64,000 nucleotides of DNA. Source: Micromonospora sp. NBC_01796. Its GTDB lineage: Bacteria; Actinomycetota; Actinomycetes; Mycobacteriales; Micromonosporaceae. Shown here one piece after another: positions 25,112-34,658 of this stretch (positions are counted from its first letter, which is position 1; every line of letters begins with the position of its first letter). The stretch is from contig NZ_CP109078.1 in the NCBI RefSeq assembly GCF_035917455.1, positions 124,001-188,000 of the forward strand, in the 5' to 3' direction. Below the pieces are notes generated by a model. The model was not told where the DNA came from, searched no databases, and was given only the letters and a program-made list of their open reading frames with translations. The position numbers and the translations under genes are program-made.

Positions 25112-26440
25112 TCAGCTGACCAGGGGACGCAGGTCCTCGACCGGCGGCGTCCAGTCGTCCGGGGTCGCCGGCACCTGCTCGCCCGAGCGGATGTCCTTCA
25201 CCTCGTCCACCGCCCCTTCGGCACCCGGGAACCACACGTACGGGATCCCGCGCCGCTCGGCGTACCGGATCTGCTTGCCGTACTTCGCGGCGGACGGTGA
25301 GACCTCGGTGGCGATGCCGCGCCTGCGCAGCGCCGACGCGATCCGGTCACCGGCCGACCGGTCCTCCTCCGCCCCCAGTGCCACCAGGACGCAGGTCGGT
25401 ACCGAACGGGAGACGTTCAGCTCACCGGCGCCGAAGAGCAGGCCGAGCAGCCGGGTCACTCCGATCGAGATGCCCACACCGGGGAAGGTGGTCGAACCGG
25501 CGGTGGCCAGGTTGTCGTAACGGCCACCGGAGCAGATCGAGCCGAACCGCTCGTAGCCCCGCATCTGGGTCTCGTAGACCGTACCGGTGTAGTAGTCCAG
25601 GCCGCGCGCGATGCGCAGGTCGGCGACGCAGAGGCCGGGCGAGTGCGCGGCCGCCGTCTCCACCACCGTCGCCAGCTCGGCGAGCCCCTCGTCGAGCAGT
25701 GGGTGCTCCACCCCGAGGGCGCGAACCGCGTCCGCGAACGAGGCGTCCGGGCTGCGGATCGTCGACAGGGCCAGGCATCCCTTGGCCTGCGCCTCGGTCG
25801 CACCGGCGGTCTCGACCAGCAGCGCCGCGACCTTCTCCGGTCCGAGCCGGTCGAGCCGGTCCACCGCGCGCAGTGCGGCTTCCGGATCGGTCAGCCCGAG
25901 GCCCCGGTAGAAGCCCTCGTTGACCTTGCGGTTGTTGACCTGGATCACGATCGGTGGGATCGGCAGGCCGCCGAGGGCGTCGCCGATGACCAGCGGCAAC
26001 TCGGCCTCGTAGTGCGTCGGCAGGGTGTCCCGGTCGACGATGTCGATGTCGGCCTGGAGGAACTCGCGGTAACGCCCCTCCTGCGGGCGCTCGCCCCGCC
26101 ACACCTTCTGGATCTGGTAGCGCCGGAACGGGAACTGCAACTTGCCGGCGTTCTCCAGCACGTACCGGGCGAACGGCACTGTCAGGTCGAAGTGCAGGCC
26201 CAGGGCGTCGTCACCGTTCGGTCCGCCCGGATCCTCCTGCAACCGGCGCAGCAGGTAGACCTCCTTGGAGGTCTCCCCCTTGCGCAGGAGCTGGTCCAGT
26301 GGCTCGACCGACCGGGTCTCCAGCGGCGCGAAGCCGTACAGCTCGAAGGTGCGCTGAATCCGGCCGATCACGTACTGCTCGATCATCCGCTGCGGCGGGG
26401 CCCACTCGGGAAAACCGGAGATGGGCGTGGGCTTGCTCAT
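25112..26440 (-). CDS. hisS: Histidine-tRNA ligase, eukaryote/archaea-like type
   Basis: 442 aa from ATG 26440 with AAGGAG upstream. Class II motif 2 is visible in RRYQIQKVWRGERPQEGRYREFLQAD, the histidine-binding motif in ARGLDYYTGTVYE and motif 3 in GVGISIGVTRLLGLL, so the enzyme should be active in charging tRNA-His. The sequence differs from the usual bacterial HisS (which begins with a KGTYD block and a GVGESTD loop) and instead has ISGFPEW at the start, LHFDLTVPFARYV and NNRKVNEGFY, which resemble the eukaryotic and archaeal lineage. No second hisS is in the window. Aminoacylation specificity should be normal, but the lineage is unusual for an actinobacterium. Confidence 0.88.
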   Translation of the reverse strand: MSKPTPISGFPEWAPPQRMIEQYVIGRIQRTFELYGFAPLETRSVEPLDQLLRKGETSKEVYLLRRLQEDPGGPNGDDALGLHFDLTVPFARYVLENAGKLQFPFRRYQIQKVWRGERPQEGRYREFLQADIDIVDRDTLPTHYEAELPLVIGDALGGLPIPPIVIQVNNRKVNEGFYRGLGLTDPEAALRAVDRLDRLGPEKVAALLVETAGATEAQAKGCLALSTIRSPDASFADAVRALGVEHPLLDEGLAELATVVETAAAHSPGLCVADLRIARGLDYYTGTVYETQMRGYERFGSICSGGRYDNLATAGSTTFPGVGISIGVTRLLGLLFGAGELNVSRSVPTCVLVALGAEEDRSAGDRIASALRRRGIATEVSPSAAKYGKQIRYAERRGIPYVWFPGAEGAVDEVKDIRSGEQVPATPDDWTPPVEDLRPLVS

Positions 26441-26500
26441 GACGCTCCTTGAACTCCCGCGGGGCACGCGGGCGGGATCTGGGTGACGCGGGGCGCGGGC

Positions 26501-27220
26501 TTACCGGCCTCGGCGGGAACCGGCCGGTCGCGCTTCGTCGGGCGAGGCGACCTGACGCAGGTGCGGGTTGCTCCCGCGCTCACGGCCGATGGTGGTCCGG
26601 GGTCCGTGGCCGGGCAGGACGACGGTGTCGTCGGCGAGCGGGAGGACCTTGTCCCGCAGGCTGGTCAGCATGGCTGGCATGCTGCCGCCCGGCAGGTCGG
26701 TGCGACCGATCGAACCGGCGAACAGGACGTCTCCGGAGAGGCAGATCTGATCCGCGTCCCACTGCGAGCCGGCCCCCGGCAACCGGAACATCACCGACCC
26801 GCCGGTATGGCCGGGTGCATGGTCGACGGTGATCTCCAGCCCGGCGAGGGTCATGGTCGCCCCGTCGGTCAGCTCGGCCACGTCGTCCGGCTCGGTGTAG
26901 GGCAGCCGACCGCCGAGGAGCTGTTCCAGGTCGATCGAGATCCCCTTGCTCGGGTCGGCGAGCAGTTCCAGGTCGGCCGGGTGCACGTACGCGGTGATCC
27001 CGCGGGCGCCGCAGACGGGTGCGACGGAGAAGACGTGGTCGAGATGGCCGTGGGTGAGCAGGACGGCGGCCGGCTGCAACCGGTGCTCGGCGAGTAGCTC
27101 GTCGAGGCGGTCGACCACTCCGATTCCCGGGTCGACCACGACACACTGCTCTCCCGGCGCGGTCGCGACCACGTAGCAGTTGGTGCCGAAGGCATCCGCG
27201 GGAAACCCGGCGACGAACAC
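26501..27220 (-). CDS. MBL-fold metallo-hydrolase (glyoxalase II-like)
   Basis: 239 aa from GTG 27220, which follows GGGAGGGG. The zinc motif is in LTHGHLDHVFSVAPV, a second His in HAPGHTGGSVMF, an Asp ligand in LSGDVLFAGSIGRTDL and the last His in VLPGHGPRT. The sequence matches the glyoxalase II / YcbL-like subfamily that hydrolyses glutathione- or mycothiol-linked thioesters. The organism would use mycothiol rather than glutathione, so a mycothiol-thioester substrate is plausible but unproven. It lies next to hisS and the cyclophilins, an arrangement common in actinobacteria. Confidence 0.88.
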   Translation of the reverse strand: MFVAGFPADAFGTNCYVVATAPGEQCVVVDPGIGVVDRLDELLAEHRLQPAAVLLTHGHLDHVFSVAPVCGARGITAYVHPADLELLADPSKGISIDLEQLLGGRLPYTEPDDVAELTDGATMTLAGLEITVDHAPGHTGGSVMFRLPGAGSQWDADQICLSGDVLFAGSIGRTDLPGGSMPAMLTSLRDKVLPLADDTVVLPGHGPRTTIGRERGSNPHLRQVASPDEARPAGSRRGR

Positions 27221-27594
27221 GTCCGCTCCCCTCCCGTAGACGTTGGCGTCCCCCGCAGCCTATCCGCCCGTCCGGTCGCGTGCCGCGCCGCACACACGGG
27301 CGGCGAGGGTGACGGGTGGGCGATCGGGGCGGCACCGGACCCGGACACCGGGCGCCGTACGGCACAGACAAGGCCGGTCGAGTCGGCCGACGTGGGGGAT
27401 ATATCCGATAGAACGGTCCGGAACGGCGGCGGTGGACGGTCCGGAGGCACAGATTCACGTAGCGGCCACCTCGTACACCACATTCTCAGCCGATAGCCGT
27501 ACACTCTGGCGGGCGTGTGGCGTGGCGCACTTGACGCCCGACGGCGAGAACGTGGCCGTCCGCCACGACCAGGGTAGAGGGAAAAGGAGCGCGG
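27221..27594 (+). other. Divergent intergenic region between the MBL hydrolase and the first cyclophilin
   Basis: 374 bases without a gene. It should hold the promoters of both flanking operons. ACGGTCCGGA occurs twice near 27410-27450 and a TACACT box lies about 95 bases before the cyclophilin start. I see no other repeat. Confidence 0.45.
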
Positions 27595-28482
27595 GTGGCT
27601 TCCAGCAGGGACCGGCAGCGCAAGTTGGCGCGTGCCAAGCTCGACCGGCAGATGGCTCGGCGAGCCGCCTCCGCCCGTCGTCGGCGACAGATCCAGGCCG
27701 GGGTCGGCGCGGCTCTCGCGCTGGCGCTGATCGTACTCGGCTCGGTCTGGGCGCTCGGCGGGTTCGACCGCGAGCCGGCTCCGGCCGCGGCCCCCGAGAT
27801 CTGCGCCTGGACGCCGCAGGACGCGGCGGGCAACAGCAGCCTCAAGGACGTCGGCAAGCCGGCGACCACGGGGCTGCCGACCGCCGGCACCCGCCCGATG
27901 ACCATCACGACCAACCAGGGCAGCCCGGTGACGGTCGACCTGGACCTGGCCAACGCGCCGTGCGCCGGGGCGAGCTTCGCCCACCTGGCCGGCCAGTCGT
28001 TCTACGACAACACCACGTGCCACGAGATCACCGCCGAGGGCGCCCTGCGCTGCGGCGACCCGAGCGGCACCGGGCAGGGCGGCCCGACCTACTCGTTCAC
28101 CAGCGAGAACGTCCCGTCCGTACCGGCTCCGAGCCCGTCGGCCAGCCCGGCACCGGGTGAGCCGCCGCTCTACCCGGCCGGCACGGTCGCCCTGATCGGC
28201 AGCGCGCCGGGCGCCAACGGCAGCCAGTTCCTCGTCTTCTTCAAGGACTTCAACCCGGCCGACCCGACCTACCCGATCGTCGGGAAGGTCAGCGCCGGAC
28301 TCGACGTGATCCAGAAGATCGGTACCACCGAACTGGTGGACAATGGCAGTGGCGAGAAGGTCAAGCCGAAGACCGACGTGGTGATCCAGAGCCTGACCGT
28401 CGGCGAGGTCGCCACCGACGCGCCGCCCGCCGCCCCACCGGCGACGCCGACCGCCAGCCCGACGGCGGCCGGGCAGTCCTGA
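27595..28482 (+). CDS. Membrane-anchored cyclophilin-type protein, active site degenerate
   Basis: 295 aa from GTG 27595 with AAAGGAG upstream. A basic N-terminal stretch (RQRKLARAKLDRQMARRAAS) precedes a single transmembrane helix (about residues 38-57), and the cyclophilin fold lies outside. The usual FHRV active-site block is CHEI here, so the catalytic Arg is replaced by Glu, and the QFF motif reads QFLV. GDPSGTGQGGPTYSF is retained. A Pro/Ser/Ala-rich insert (SPSASPAPGEPP) and tail are present. It is probably a non-catalytic binding or scaffolding protein. It is 65 bases before a paralogue with an intact active site. Confidence 0.87.
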   Translation: MASSRDRQRKLARAKLDRQMARRAASARRRRQIQAGVGAALALALIVLGSVWALGGFDREPAPAAAPEICAWTPQDAAGNSSLKDVGKPATTGLPTAGTRPMTITTNQGSPVTVDLDLANAPCAGASFAHLAGQSFYDNTTCHEITAEGALRCGDPSGTGQGGPTYSFTSENVPSVPAPSPSASPAPGEPPLYPAGTVALIGSAPGANGSQFLVFFKDFNPADPTYPIVGKVSAGLDVIQKIGTTELVDNGSGEKVKPKTDVVIQSLTVGEVATDAPPAAPPATPTASPTAAGQS

Positions 28483-28546
28483 GCCAAGCCCCAGACACCA
28501 GCCGCGGACGCAGCACCGCAGCGCAGATAGTCCAGGAGGAGTCACC

Positions 28547-29386
28547 GTGACGTCCACGAGAGAGCGGCAGCGCGCCGCGGCGCGGGCCCGGCTCGAACGG
28601 GAGATGGCCCAGCGGGCCGGCGCTGCCCGCAAGCGCCGTCAGCTGCAGACGATCATCGCGGCCGGGGCGGGTCTGCTAGTGGTCATCGCCGGCACCGTGT
28701 GGCTGGTCGCCAGCCTCGGCGGCGACGACAAGACCACCGACGCGGCCCCGGTCGGCGCCGGCTCGACCCAGTGCACCTGGACCGACATCCCGGCCGACCA
28801 GCGGACGCCGACGACCAAGGACGTCGGGCTGCCGCCGGTCGCGGCGCCGAACACCGGGTCGCAGACGATGACCATCGACACCGGGCTCGGACCGATCACC
28901 GCCAAGCTCGACCTGACCAAGGTCCCGTGCACCGCGGCCAGCTTCACCCACCTGGCGGAGAAGAAGTTCTTCGACAACACCAAGTGCCACCGGTTGGTCA
29001 CCGAGGGCCTCCAGGTGCTCCAGTGCGGCGACCCGAGCGCCACCGGCGCCGGCTGGCGGGACAGCGACGGCACCGGTGGCCCGAGCTACCGGATGGCCGA
29101 GGAGAACCTGCCGACCGAGCAGCGTCCGCCGTACCCGGCGGGTGTGATCGCGATGGCGAACTCCGGCCAGCCCGGCAGCAGCGGCAGCCAGTTCTTCATC
29201 GTCTACGGTGACTCGCAGCTCGACGCGACCTACACCGTGCTGGGTACGGTCACCAGCGGGATGGACCTGGTCAAGGAGGTCGGCGCGGCCGGCGACGACG
29301 GCGCCTTCGCCCAGCAGGCCGGCGGCGGCCACCCGAAGAAGGAAGTTCTGATCAAGTCGCTGACGATGAGCGCCGTGGCCGGCTGA
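28547..29386 (+). CDS. Membrane-anchored peptidyl-prolyl isomerase, cyclophilin type
   Basis: 279 aa from GTG 28547, with AGGAGGAG upstream. The N-terminus repeats the architecture of the gene before it: a basic RERQRAAARARLEREMAQRA segment, one transmembrane helix (about 35-54) and an extracytoplasmic cyclophilin domain. The active site is intact: CHRLV (catalytic Arg), GTGGPSYRM and SQFFIVYGD. It should catalyse prolyl cis-trans isomerisation during folding of exported proteins. The two genes arose by tandem duplication and are followed by a strong terminator. Confidence 0.92.
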   Translation: MTSTRERQRAAARARLEREMAQRAGAARKRRQLQTIIAAGAGLLVVIAGTVWLVASLGGDDKTTDAAPVGAGSTQCTWTDIPADQRTPTTKDVGLPPVAAPNTGSQTMTIDTGLGPITAKLDLTKVPCTAASFTHLAEKKFFDNTKCHRLVTEGLQVLQCGDPSATGAGWRDSDGTGGPSYRMAEENLPTEQRPPYPAGVIAMANSGQPGSSGSQFFIVYGDSQLDATYTVLGTVTSGMDLVKEVGAAGDDGAFAQQAGGGHPKKEVLIKSLTMSAVAG

Positions 29387-29413
29387 GCCAGCCGCCACCA
29401 GCGCCACCGAACG

Positions 29414-29447
29414 AAAGGGGCGGCCCGCTACGGCGGGCCGCCCCTTT
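29414..29447. terminator. Bidirectional terminator between cyclophilin and rel
   Basis: Perfect 15-base arms (AAAGGGGCGGCCCGC and its complement) with a TACG loop, ending in TTT on one strand and AAA on the other, lie between convergent genes. Confidence 0.88.
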
Positions 29448-29494
29448 ACTCGTCTCTACCGCTGTTCCGTGCCTGGTTGCCGGAGGTGGTGCCG

Positions 29495-32400
29495 TCAGGC
29501 GCCGGAGGTGACCCGGTACGCGTCGAAGACACCGTCGACCTTCCGTACGGCCGCCAGCAGGTGCCCCAGGTGCTTCGGGTCGGCCATCTCGAAGCTGAAC
29601 CGGCTCACCGCCACCCTGTCCCGGGTGGTGGTGACGGTCGCGGACAGGATGTTCACCCGCTCGTCGGAGAGCACCCGGGTCACGTCGGCGAGCAGCTTGT
29701 GCCGGTCCAACGCCTCGACCTGGATCGCCACCAGGAAGGTCGACGCCGAGGTCAGCTTCCAGCTCACCTCGACGATCCGCTCCCCCTGGACCCGCAGGTC
29801 CTCGGCGTTGGCGCAGTCGTCGCGGTGCACGCTCACCCCGCCGGAGCGGGTCACGAAGCCGAACACCGAGTCCGGCGGCACCGGGGTGCAGCAACGGGCA
29901 AGCTTGATCCACACGTCGCTGACCCCACGGACCACCACACCGGGGTCGTGGCTGGACGTACGGCTGCGCGGCGGCCGGGTGGCGACGGCGGTCTCGGCGA
30001 TGTCCTCCGCCGCGCCCTCCTCGCCGCCGTAGCCGGCCATCAGCCGCTGCACCACCGACTGGGCGGAGACCTGGCTGTCGCCGACCGCCGCGTAGAGCGA
30101 CGCGACGTCGGCCAGGTGCAGGTCCCGGGCGATCGCCATCAGGTTGTCCGAGCTGAGCATCCGCTGCAACGGCATGCCCTGCTTGCGCATCTGCTTGACG
30201 ATCGCGTCCTTGCCGGCCTCGATCGCCTCCTCGCGGCGCTCCTTGTTGAAGTACTGACGGATCTTCGTCCGCGCCCGAGGGCTCTTGACGAAGCCCAGCC
30301 AGTCCTGCGTAGGGCCGGCGGTGTCGGACTTCGAGGTGAAGATCTCGATCACGTCGCCGTTGGAGAGCGTCGACTCCAGCGGCACCAGCTTGCCGTTGAC
30401 CCGGGCGCCGATGCACTTGTGGCCGACCTCGGTGTGCACCGCGTACGCGAAGTCGACCGGGGTCGACCCGGTCGGCAGCGGGATCACGTCGCCCTTCGGC
30501 GTGAAGACGTACACCTCCTGGCTGGACAGGTCGAAGCGGAGCGCGTCCAGGAACTCGCTCGGGTCGCTCGCCTCCCGCTGCCAGTCCAGGAGTTGCCGCA
30601 GCCAGGTCATCTCGTCGATGTTGGCCGGCGGGCCGACGACGGTGGCGCCCTTCTGCTCCTTGTACTTCCAGTGCGCGGCGATGCCGAACTCGGCGGTGCG
30701 GTGCATCGCGTACGTCCGGATCTGCATCTCCACCGGCTTGCCGCTCGGGCCGATCACGGTGGTGTGCAGGGACTGGTACATGTTGAACTTCGGCATCGCG
30801 ATGTAGTCCTTGAACCGGCCCGGTACGGGCTGCCAGTTCGCGTGGATCACACCGAGTGCCGCGTAGCAGTCGCGCACCGTCTCGACCAGGATCCGCACCC
30901 CGACCAGGTCGTAGATGTCGTTGAAGTCCCGGCCCCGGACGATCATCTTCTGGTAGATCGAGTAGAGGTGCTTGGGCCGCCCGGTCGTCTCCGCCTTGAT
31001 CTTGGCGGCCTTGAGGTCGACCTGGACCTTCTGCGTCACCTGGCGCAGCAGCGCCTCCCGCTGCGGCTGGTGCTCGCCGATCAGCCGGTTGATCTCCTCG
31101 AACCGCTTGGGGAACAGGGTGCCGAAGGCGAGATCCTCCAGCTCCCACTTGATCGTGTTCATACCCAGGCGGTGCGCCAGCGGAGCCAGGATCTCCAGCG
31201 TCTCCTTGGCCTTCTGCTCCTGCTTGGCGCGGGGCAGGAAGGTCAGCGTACGCATGTTGTGCAGCCGGTCCGCGAGCTTGATCACCAGGACCCGGGGGTC
31301 CTTGGCCATCGCGACGACCATCTTGCGGATCGTCTCGGCCTTGGCCGCGTCACCCAGTTTGACCTTGTCGAGCTTGGTGACCCCGTCGACCAGCAGGGCG
31401 ACCTCGGCCCCGAAGTCGATCCGCATCTGGTCGAGGCCGTAGTTGGTGTCCTCGATGGTGTCGTGCAGCAGCGCCGCCACCAGCGTGGTGGTGTCCATGC
31501 CGAGGTTGGCCAGGATGGTGGCCACCGCGAGCGGGTGGGTGATGTACGGGTCACCGGACTTGCGGTACTGCCCCGAGTGCCAGCGGGCGGCCATGTCGAA
31601 GGCGCGCTGCAACATCCGGGGGTCCATCTTGGGATGGGCGGCCCGGTGGGTGGCGATCAGCGGTTCGAGCACCTCGCTCACCTGCGGCGTCTGCCAGGGA
31701 GCGTTGAACCGGGCCAGCCGGGCCCGAACCCGTCGCCCGGTCGGCGCGCTGGCCAGACCGAAGCTGGACGTGGCCGCGCCGGGCTCGTCGGTCGTGATGA
31801 CCCGACCGGCCGCGCCGACCGGCACCACAACACCCCCGAGGGGTACGGGCGTGGCGGGCGCGCCGAGACCGTTGACCGCGGCGCCCGACGGGGCGACGGC
31901 GATCGGGACCACGGCGGCGGGATCGTCACCGGCCACCACCGCGATCGGGGCGATCGGCTTTTCCCTGATCGAGCCGACAGCGGCAACGGGTGCTGCCGCG
32001 CTCGGGCCGACGGGTGTTGTAGCGCTCGGGCCGACGGGTGCTGCGGCGGTCGGGGCAACCGGTGCCTGCGTGCTCGGGGCGACCGGTGCTGCGGCGGTCG
32101 GAGCGGCGCCGTCGGGACCCTGTGCCGATGCGGCTCCGGAGCCGTCGGACGGGCTGCGGGGGCCGTCGGACGAACTGCCGGGGCCGGCGACGGGACGGCC
32201 TTCACCGTCGGCCGGCGGGGTGCTGGCGTTGCCGGCAGCGGGCGTGCCCGTGCCGTCAGTGCCGGATGCGGTCGGAGCACCGGCGCCGGTTCCGTTGCCG
32301 GAATCGTCGCGGGTGGTCGGATCGGCCGCCGTGGCGGCGTCGACCGGCTCGGCCTCACCGCCCCCATCGGTGGGGACGGGAGAACCGGGCGCGGCCGGAA

Positions 32401-32500
32401 CCGGCCCGCTGGGGGACCCGGCCACGGGATACCCGACACCGTCGGCCTCGCTGGTCGATTGCACCGTGCCCTCCGCCGGAGGGGCGACATCGTGGGACAC
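29495..32500 (-). CDS. relA: RelA/SpoT-family (p)ppGpp synthetase/hydrolase with long disordered N-terminus
   Basis: 1001 aa from GTG 32500 (GAGGAGG upstream). The first ~255 residues are low-complexity Ala/Pro/Thr/Gly with repeated APV(A/G)P units and no structure. The HD hydrolase domain ([10 protein letters not shown]), the synthetase domain ([19 protein letters not shown]), the TGS domain ([20 protein letters not shown]) and a C-terminal ACT domain ([15 protein letters not shown]) follow. The HD and synthetase motifs are intact, so it should make and degrade (p)ppGpp for the stringent response. Actinobacterial Rel proteins are commonly about 790-850 aa, so the N-terminal extension is unusual. 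apt and secDF are adjacent in the same orientation. Confidence 0.95.
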   Translation of the reverse strand: MSHDVAPPAEGTVQSTSEADGVGYPVAGSPSGPVPAAPGSPVPTDGGGEAEPVDAATAADPTTRDDSGNGTGAGAPTASGTDGTGTPAAGNASTPPADGEGRPVAGPGSSSDGPRSPSDGSGAASAQGPDGAAPTAAAPVAPSTQAPVAPTAAAPVGPSATTPVGPSAAAPVAAVGSIREKPIAPIAVVAGDDPAAVVPIAVAPSGAAVNGLGAPATPVPLGGVVVPVGAAGRVITTDEPGAATSSFGLASAPTGRRVRARLARFNAPWQTPQVSEVLEPLIATHRAAHPKMDPRMLQRAFDMAARWHSGQYRKSGDPYITHPLAVATILANLGMDTTTLVAALLHDTIEDTNYGLDQMRIDFGAEVALLVDGVTKLDKVKLGDAAKAETIRKMVVAMAKDPRVLVIKLADRLHNMRTLTFLPRAKQEQKAKETLEILAPLAHRLGMNTIKWELEDLAFGTLFPKRFEEINRLIGEHQPQREALLRQVTQKVQVDLKAAKIKAETTGRPKHLYSIYQKMIVRGRDFNDIYDLVGVRILVETVRDCYAALGVIHANWQPVPGRFKDYIAMPKFNMYQSLHTTVIGPSGKPVEMQIRTYAMHRTAEFGIAAHWKYKEQKGATVVGPPANIDEMTWLRQLLDWQREASDPSEFLDALRFDLSSQEVYVFTPKGDVIPLPTGSTPVDFAYAVHTEVGHKCIGARVNGKLVPLESTLSNGDVIEIFTSKSDTAGPTQDWLGFVKSPRARTKIRQYFNKERREEAIEAGKDAIVKQMRKQGMPLQRMLSSDNLMAIARDLHLADVASLYAAVGDSQVSAQSVVQRLMAGYGGEEGAAEDIAETAVATRPPRSRTSSHDPGVVVRGVSDVWIKLARCCTPVPPDSVFGFVTRSGGVSVHRDDCANAEDLRVQGERIVEVSWKLTSASTFLVAIQVEALDRHKLLADVTRVLSDERVNILSATVTTTRDRVAVSRFSFEMADPKHLGHLLAAVRKVDGVFDAYRVTSGA

Positions 32501-32671
32501 CGGCCTCCTCACACCTCGCTTGGGACGAGCCGACCGTAACCGGTCGACCTGGTCCTGCACCAGCCTGGTAGAACGGCCTCCACCTGGTCAGCGAAAGGCA
32601 ATGCTACCCGTCTCGACGGCCGGATGCCGCTCCCCCGCACGCACCGGATCGGTCCCCGGTGACAAGAGCTG

Positions 32672-33235
32672 CTAAACCGTCAGAAGTGCATGTACGGGAC
32701 GGGGAGCAAGCCGCTCCCGGCCACCGAGGAACGAGAGTTCCAGCAGTACGGAGAGCCCCGCCACGGTCCCCCCGGCCCGCTCGACCAGGCTCAGCGTCGC
32801 GTCCGCCGTACCGCCGGTGGCGAGCACGTCGTCGACCACCAGTACCCGGTGACCGGCCGTGAAGGCGTCCTGGTGCACCTCGAGCGTGGCCTCGCCGTAC
32901 TCCAGGGCGTAGGAGGCGGCGTACGCGGCCCGGGGCAGCTTGCCGGCCTTGCGTACCGGAACCACACCCAGCCCGGTGGCGTACGCGATGGCGGCGGCGA
33001 GCACGAAGCCACGCGCCTCGATGCCGGCGACCACGTCGAACGAGTCCCGCCCGTGGTACTCGATGATCTCGTCGATCACCTGGCGGAACACCGCACCGTC
33101 GGCGAAGAGCGGCATCAGGTCCTTGAACATCACTCCGGGCTGGGGAAAGTCCGGTACGTCCAGCACCCGGCTGGCCACCAGTTCCGCCGTGGCGGGGCCG
33201 CTGTCGCCCCGTACCCCGGTCTGGGTCTCCGTCAC
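32672..33235 (-). CDS. apt: Adenine phosphoribosyltransferase
   Basis: 187 aa from GTG 33235 with GAGAGGAGC upstream. The family start (SRVLDVPDFPQPGVMFKDLMPL), EARGFVLAAAIAYA and the PRPP-binding loop VLVVDDVLATGGTADA are all present. It converts adenine and PRPP to AMP in purine salvage. It lies between rel and secF, the gene order expected in actinobacteria (secD-secF-apt-rel). The upstream reading frame is open for another ~110 residues, but that part is Arg/Pro-rich and has no ribosome site. Confidence 0.95.
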   Translation of the reverse strand: MTETQTGVRGDSGPATAELVASRVLDVPDFPQPGVMFKDLMPLFADGAVFRQVIDEIIEYHGRDSFDVVAGIEARGFVLAAAIAYATGLGVVPVRKAGKLPRAAYAASYALEYGEATLEVHQDAFTAGHRVLVVDDVLATGGTADATLSLVERAGGTVAGLSVLLELSFLGGRERLAPRPVHALLTV

Positions 33236-33356
33236 GCTGCTCCTCTCACCGGACGTCCGCGTTACCGGACATCCGTGCCGATACGCGATGCGAAAGGCGC
33301 CCGGCACGCCGCCGAAGCCAGCATGCCGGACGCCTCCGTCGCCTGTTCCGCCAGGG

Positions 33357-34586
33357 TCAGCGGCGCTTGGCCCCACTGGGCCGGCTACCGCCGCCGCCAC
33401 CCGGTCGACCACCCCGGGCACCACCGGTGGACCGCTTGCCGGCCGGACGGGCACCGACCTTCGGGGCCGCGCCGGCAAGCGCCGCCGCCTCCTCGTCGGT
33501 CGGGCCGGACGGTGCGGTGTCGTCGTCGACCGTTTCCTCGCCGGTACGGGCGGCCGGCCGGCGGGCACCGGAGGCGGGTCGTCCGCCGCCGGAGGAGCGC
33601 CGGGCCAGGACCCGCTTCGTGTGCGTCTGGATCCGCGGCTCGTAGTCCTTGAGCAGGCTCAGCACCGGGGTCGCGAAGAAGATCGAGGAGTAGACCGCGA
33701 TGCCCATACCGAGGAACAGCACCAGGCCGAGGTCCTCCAGGGTGCCCGCGCCGAGCAGGCCGGCACCGATGAAGAGCAGGCCACCGACCGGCAGCAGCGC
33801 CACCAGACCGGTGTTGATCGACCGCATCAGCGTCTGGTTGATGGCCAGGTTGGCCGCCTCGCCGTAGGTCTGGGTGCCGCTCGCGGTGATCCCGCGGGTG
33901 TTCTCCTGGACCTTGTCGAACACCACCACGACGTCGTAGAGCGCGAAGCCGAGGATGGTGAGGAAGCCGACGATGGTCGACGGGGTGACCTCGAAGCCGA
34001 CCAGGGCGTAAATGCCGGCGGTCAGCACCAGGTTGAGGAAGAGCGAGGAGACGGCGGCGACCGCCATCCGCCACTCGAACCGCAGGATCAGGTAGATCAT
34101 GACCAGTACGACGAAGACCACCAGACCGAGCAGGGCCCGTTCGGTGACCTGGTCACCCCAGGCCGCGCTCACCTGGTTGATGCTGATCTGGTCCTCGGCG
34201 ATGCCGAACTTCTGGGCCAGGTCGGCCTGCACCTCGTTGGACTGCTGGGTGTTCAGCTCGGTGGTACGCAGCTCGTAGAACGAACCACCGACGCCGTTGA
34301 CCGTCTGGGTGGAGACGACGTGCGCCGCCTCGGCACCGTCGAGGCTGCCCAGTGCCGCGTCGACCTGGTCCTCGGCGTGCGTGATGGAGCCGACGCTGGC
34401 CGGGACCTGGAAGGAGTTGCCACCGGAGAACTCGATGCCGAGCTTGAACCCGGGGATCGAGATGCCCAGGATCGCGATCAGCACCAGCCCGGCGGCGATG
34501 CCGAACCAGACCCGGCGGCGTCCGATGATGTTGAGACCGGCCTCGCCCTGGTAGAGCCGGGTGGCCAGACCGCTACGGCGGCTCAT
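33357..34586 (-). CDS. secF: Protein translocase subunit SecF
   Basis: 409 aa. One N-terminal helix precedes an extracytoplasmic domain (GIEFSGGNSFQVP is the family motif); the remaining five helices are near residues 160-330, including LTAGIYALVGFEV and GFALYDVVVVFDKVQEN. The C-terminal tail of ~85 residues is basic, Gly/Arg/Pro-rich (GARPAGKRSTGGARGGR) and cytoplasmic. It acts with SecD and YajC to help the Sec channel release and translocate proteins using the proton gradient. It follows secD with a gap of about 70 bases. Confidence 0.95.
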   Translation of the reverse strand: MSRRSGLATRLYQGEAGLNIIGRRRVWFGIAAGLVLIAILGISIPGFKLGIEFSGGNSFQVPASVGSITHAEDQVDAALGSLDGAEAAHVVSTQTVNGVGGSFYELRTTELNTQQSNEVQADLAQKFGIAEDQISINQVSAAWGDQVTERALLGLVVFVVLVMIYLILRFEWRMAVAAVSSLFLNLVLTAGIYALVGFEVTPSTIVGFLTILGFALYDVVVVFDKVQENTRGITASGTQTYGEAANLAINQTLMRSINTGLVALLPVGGLLFIGAGLLGAGTLEDLGLVLFLGMGIAVYSSIFFATPVLSLLKDYEPRIQTHTKRVLARRSSGGGRPASGARRPAARTGEETVDDDTAPSGPTDEEAAALAGAAPKVGARPAGKRSTGGARGGRPGGGGGSRPSGAKRR

Positions 34587-34658
34587 GCCGCTACCTCGCT
34601 TTGCTCTGCGACGGCCGGGTGGGCCGGGGCGCTGCCCTGGATGACTGGCTCGCTCATG

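Noticed and set aside
32672-33568. Long N-terminal extension of adenine phosphoribosyltransferase
   Set aside because: The upstream frame is open but Arg/Pro-rich; a GTG with a good ribosome site at 33235 gives the normal family start.
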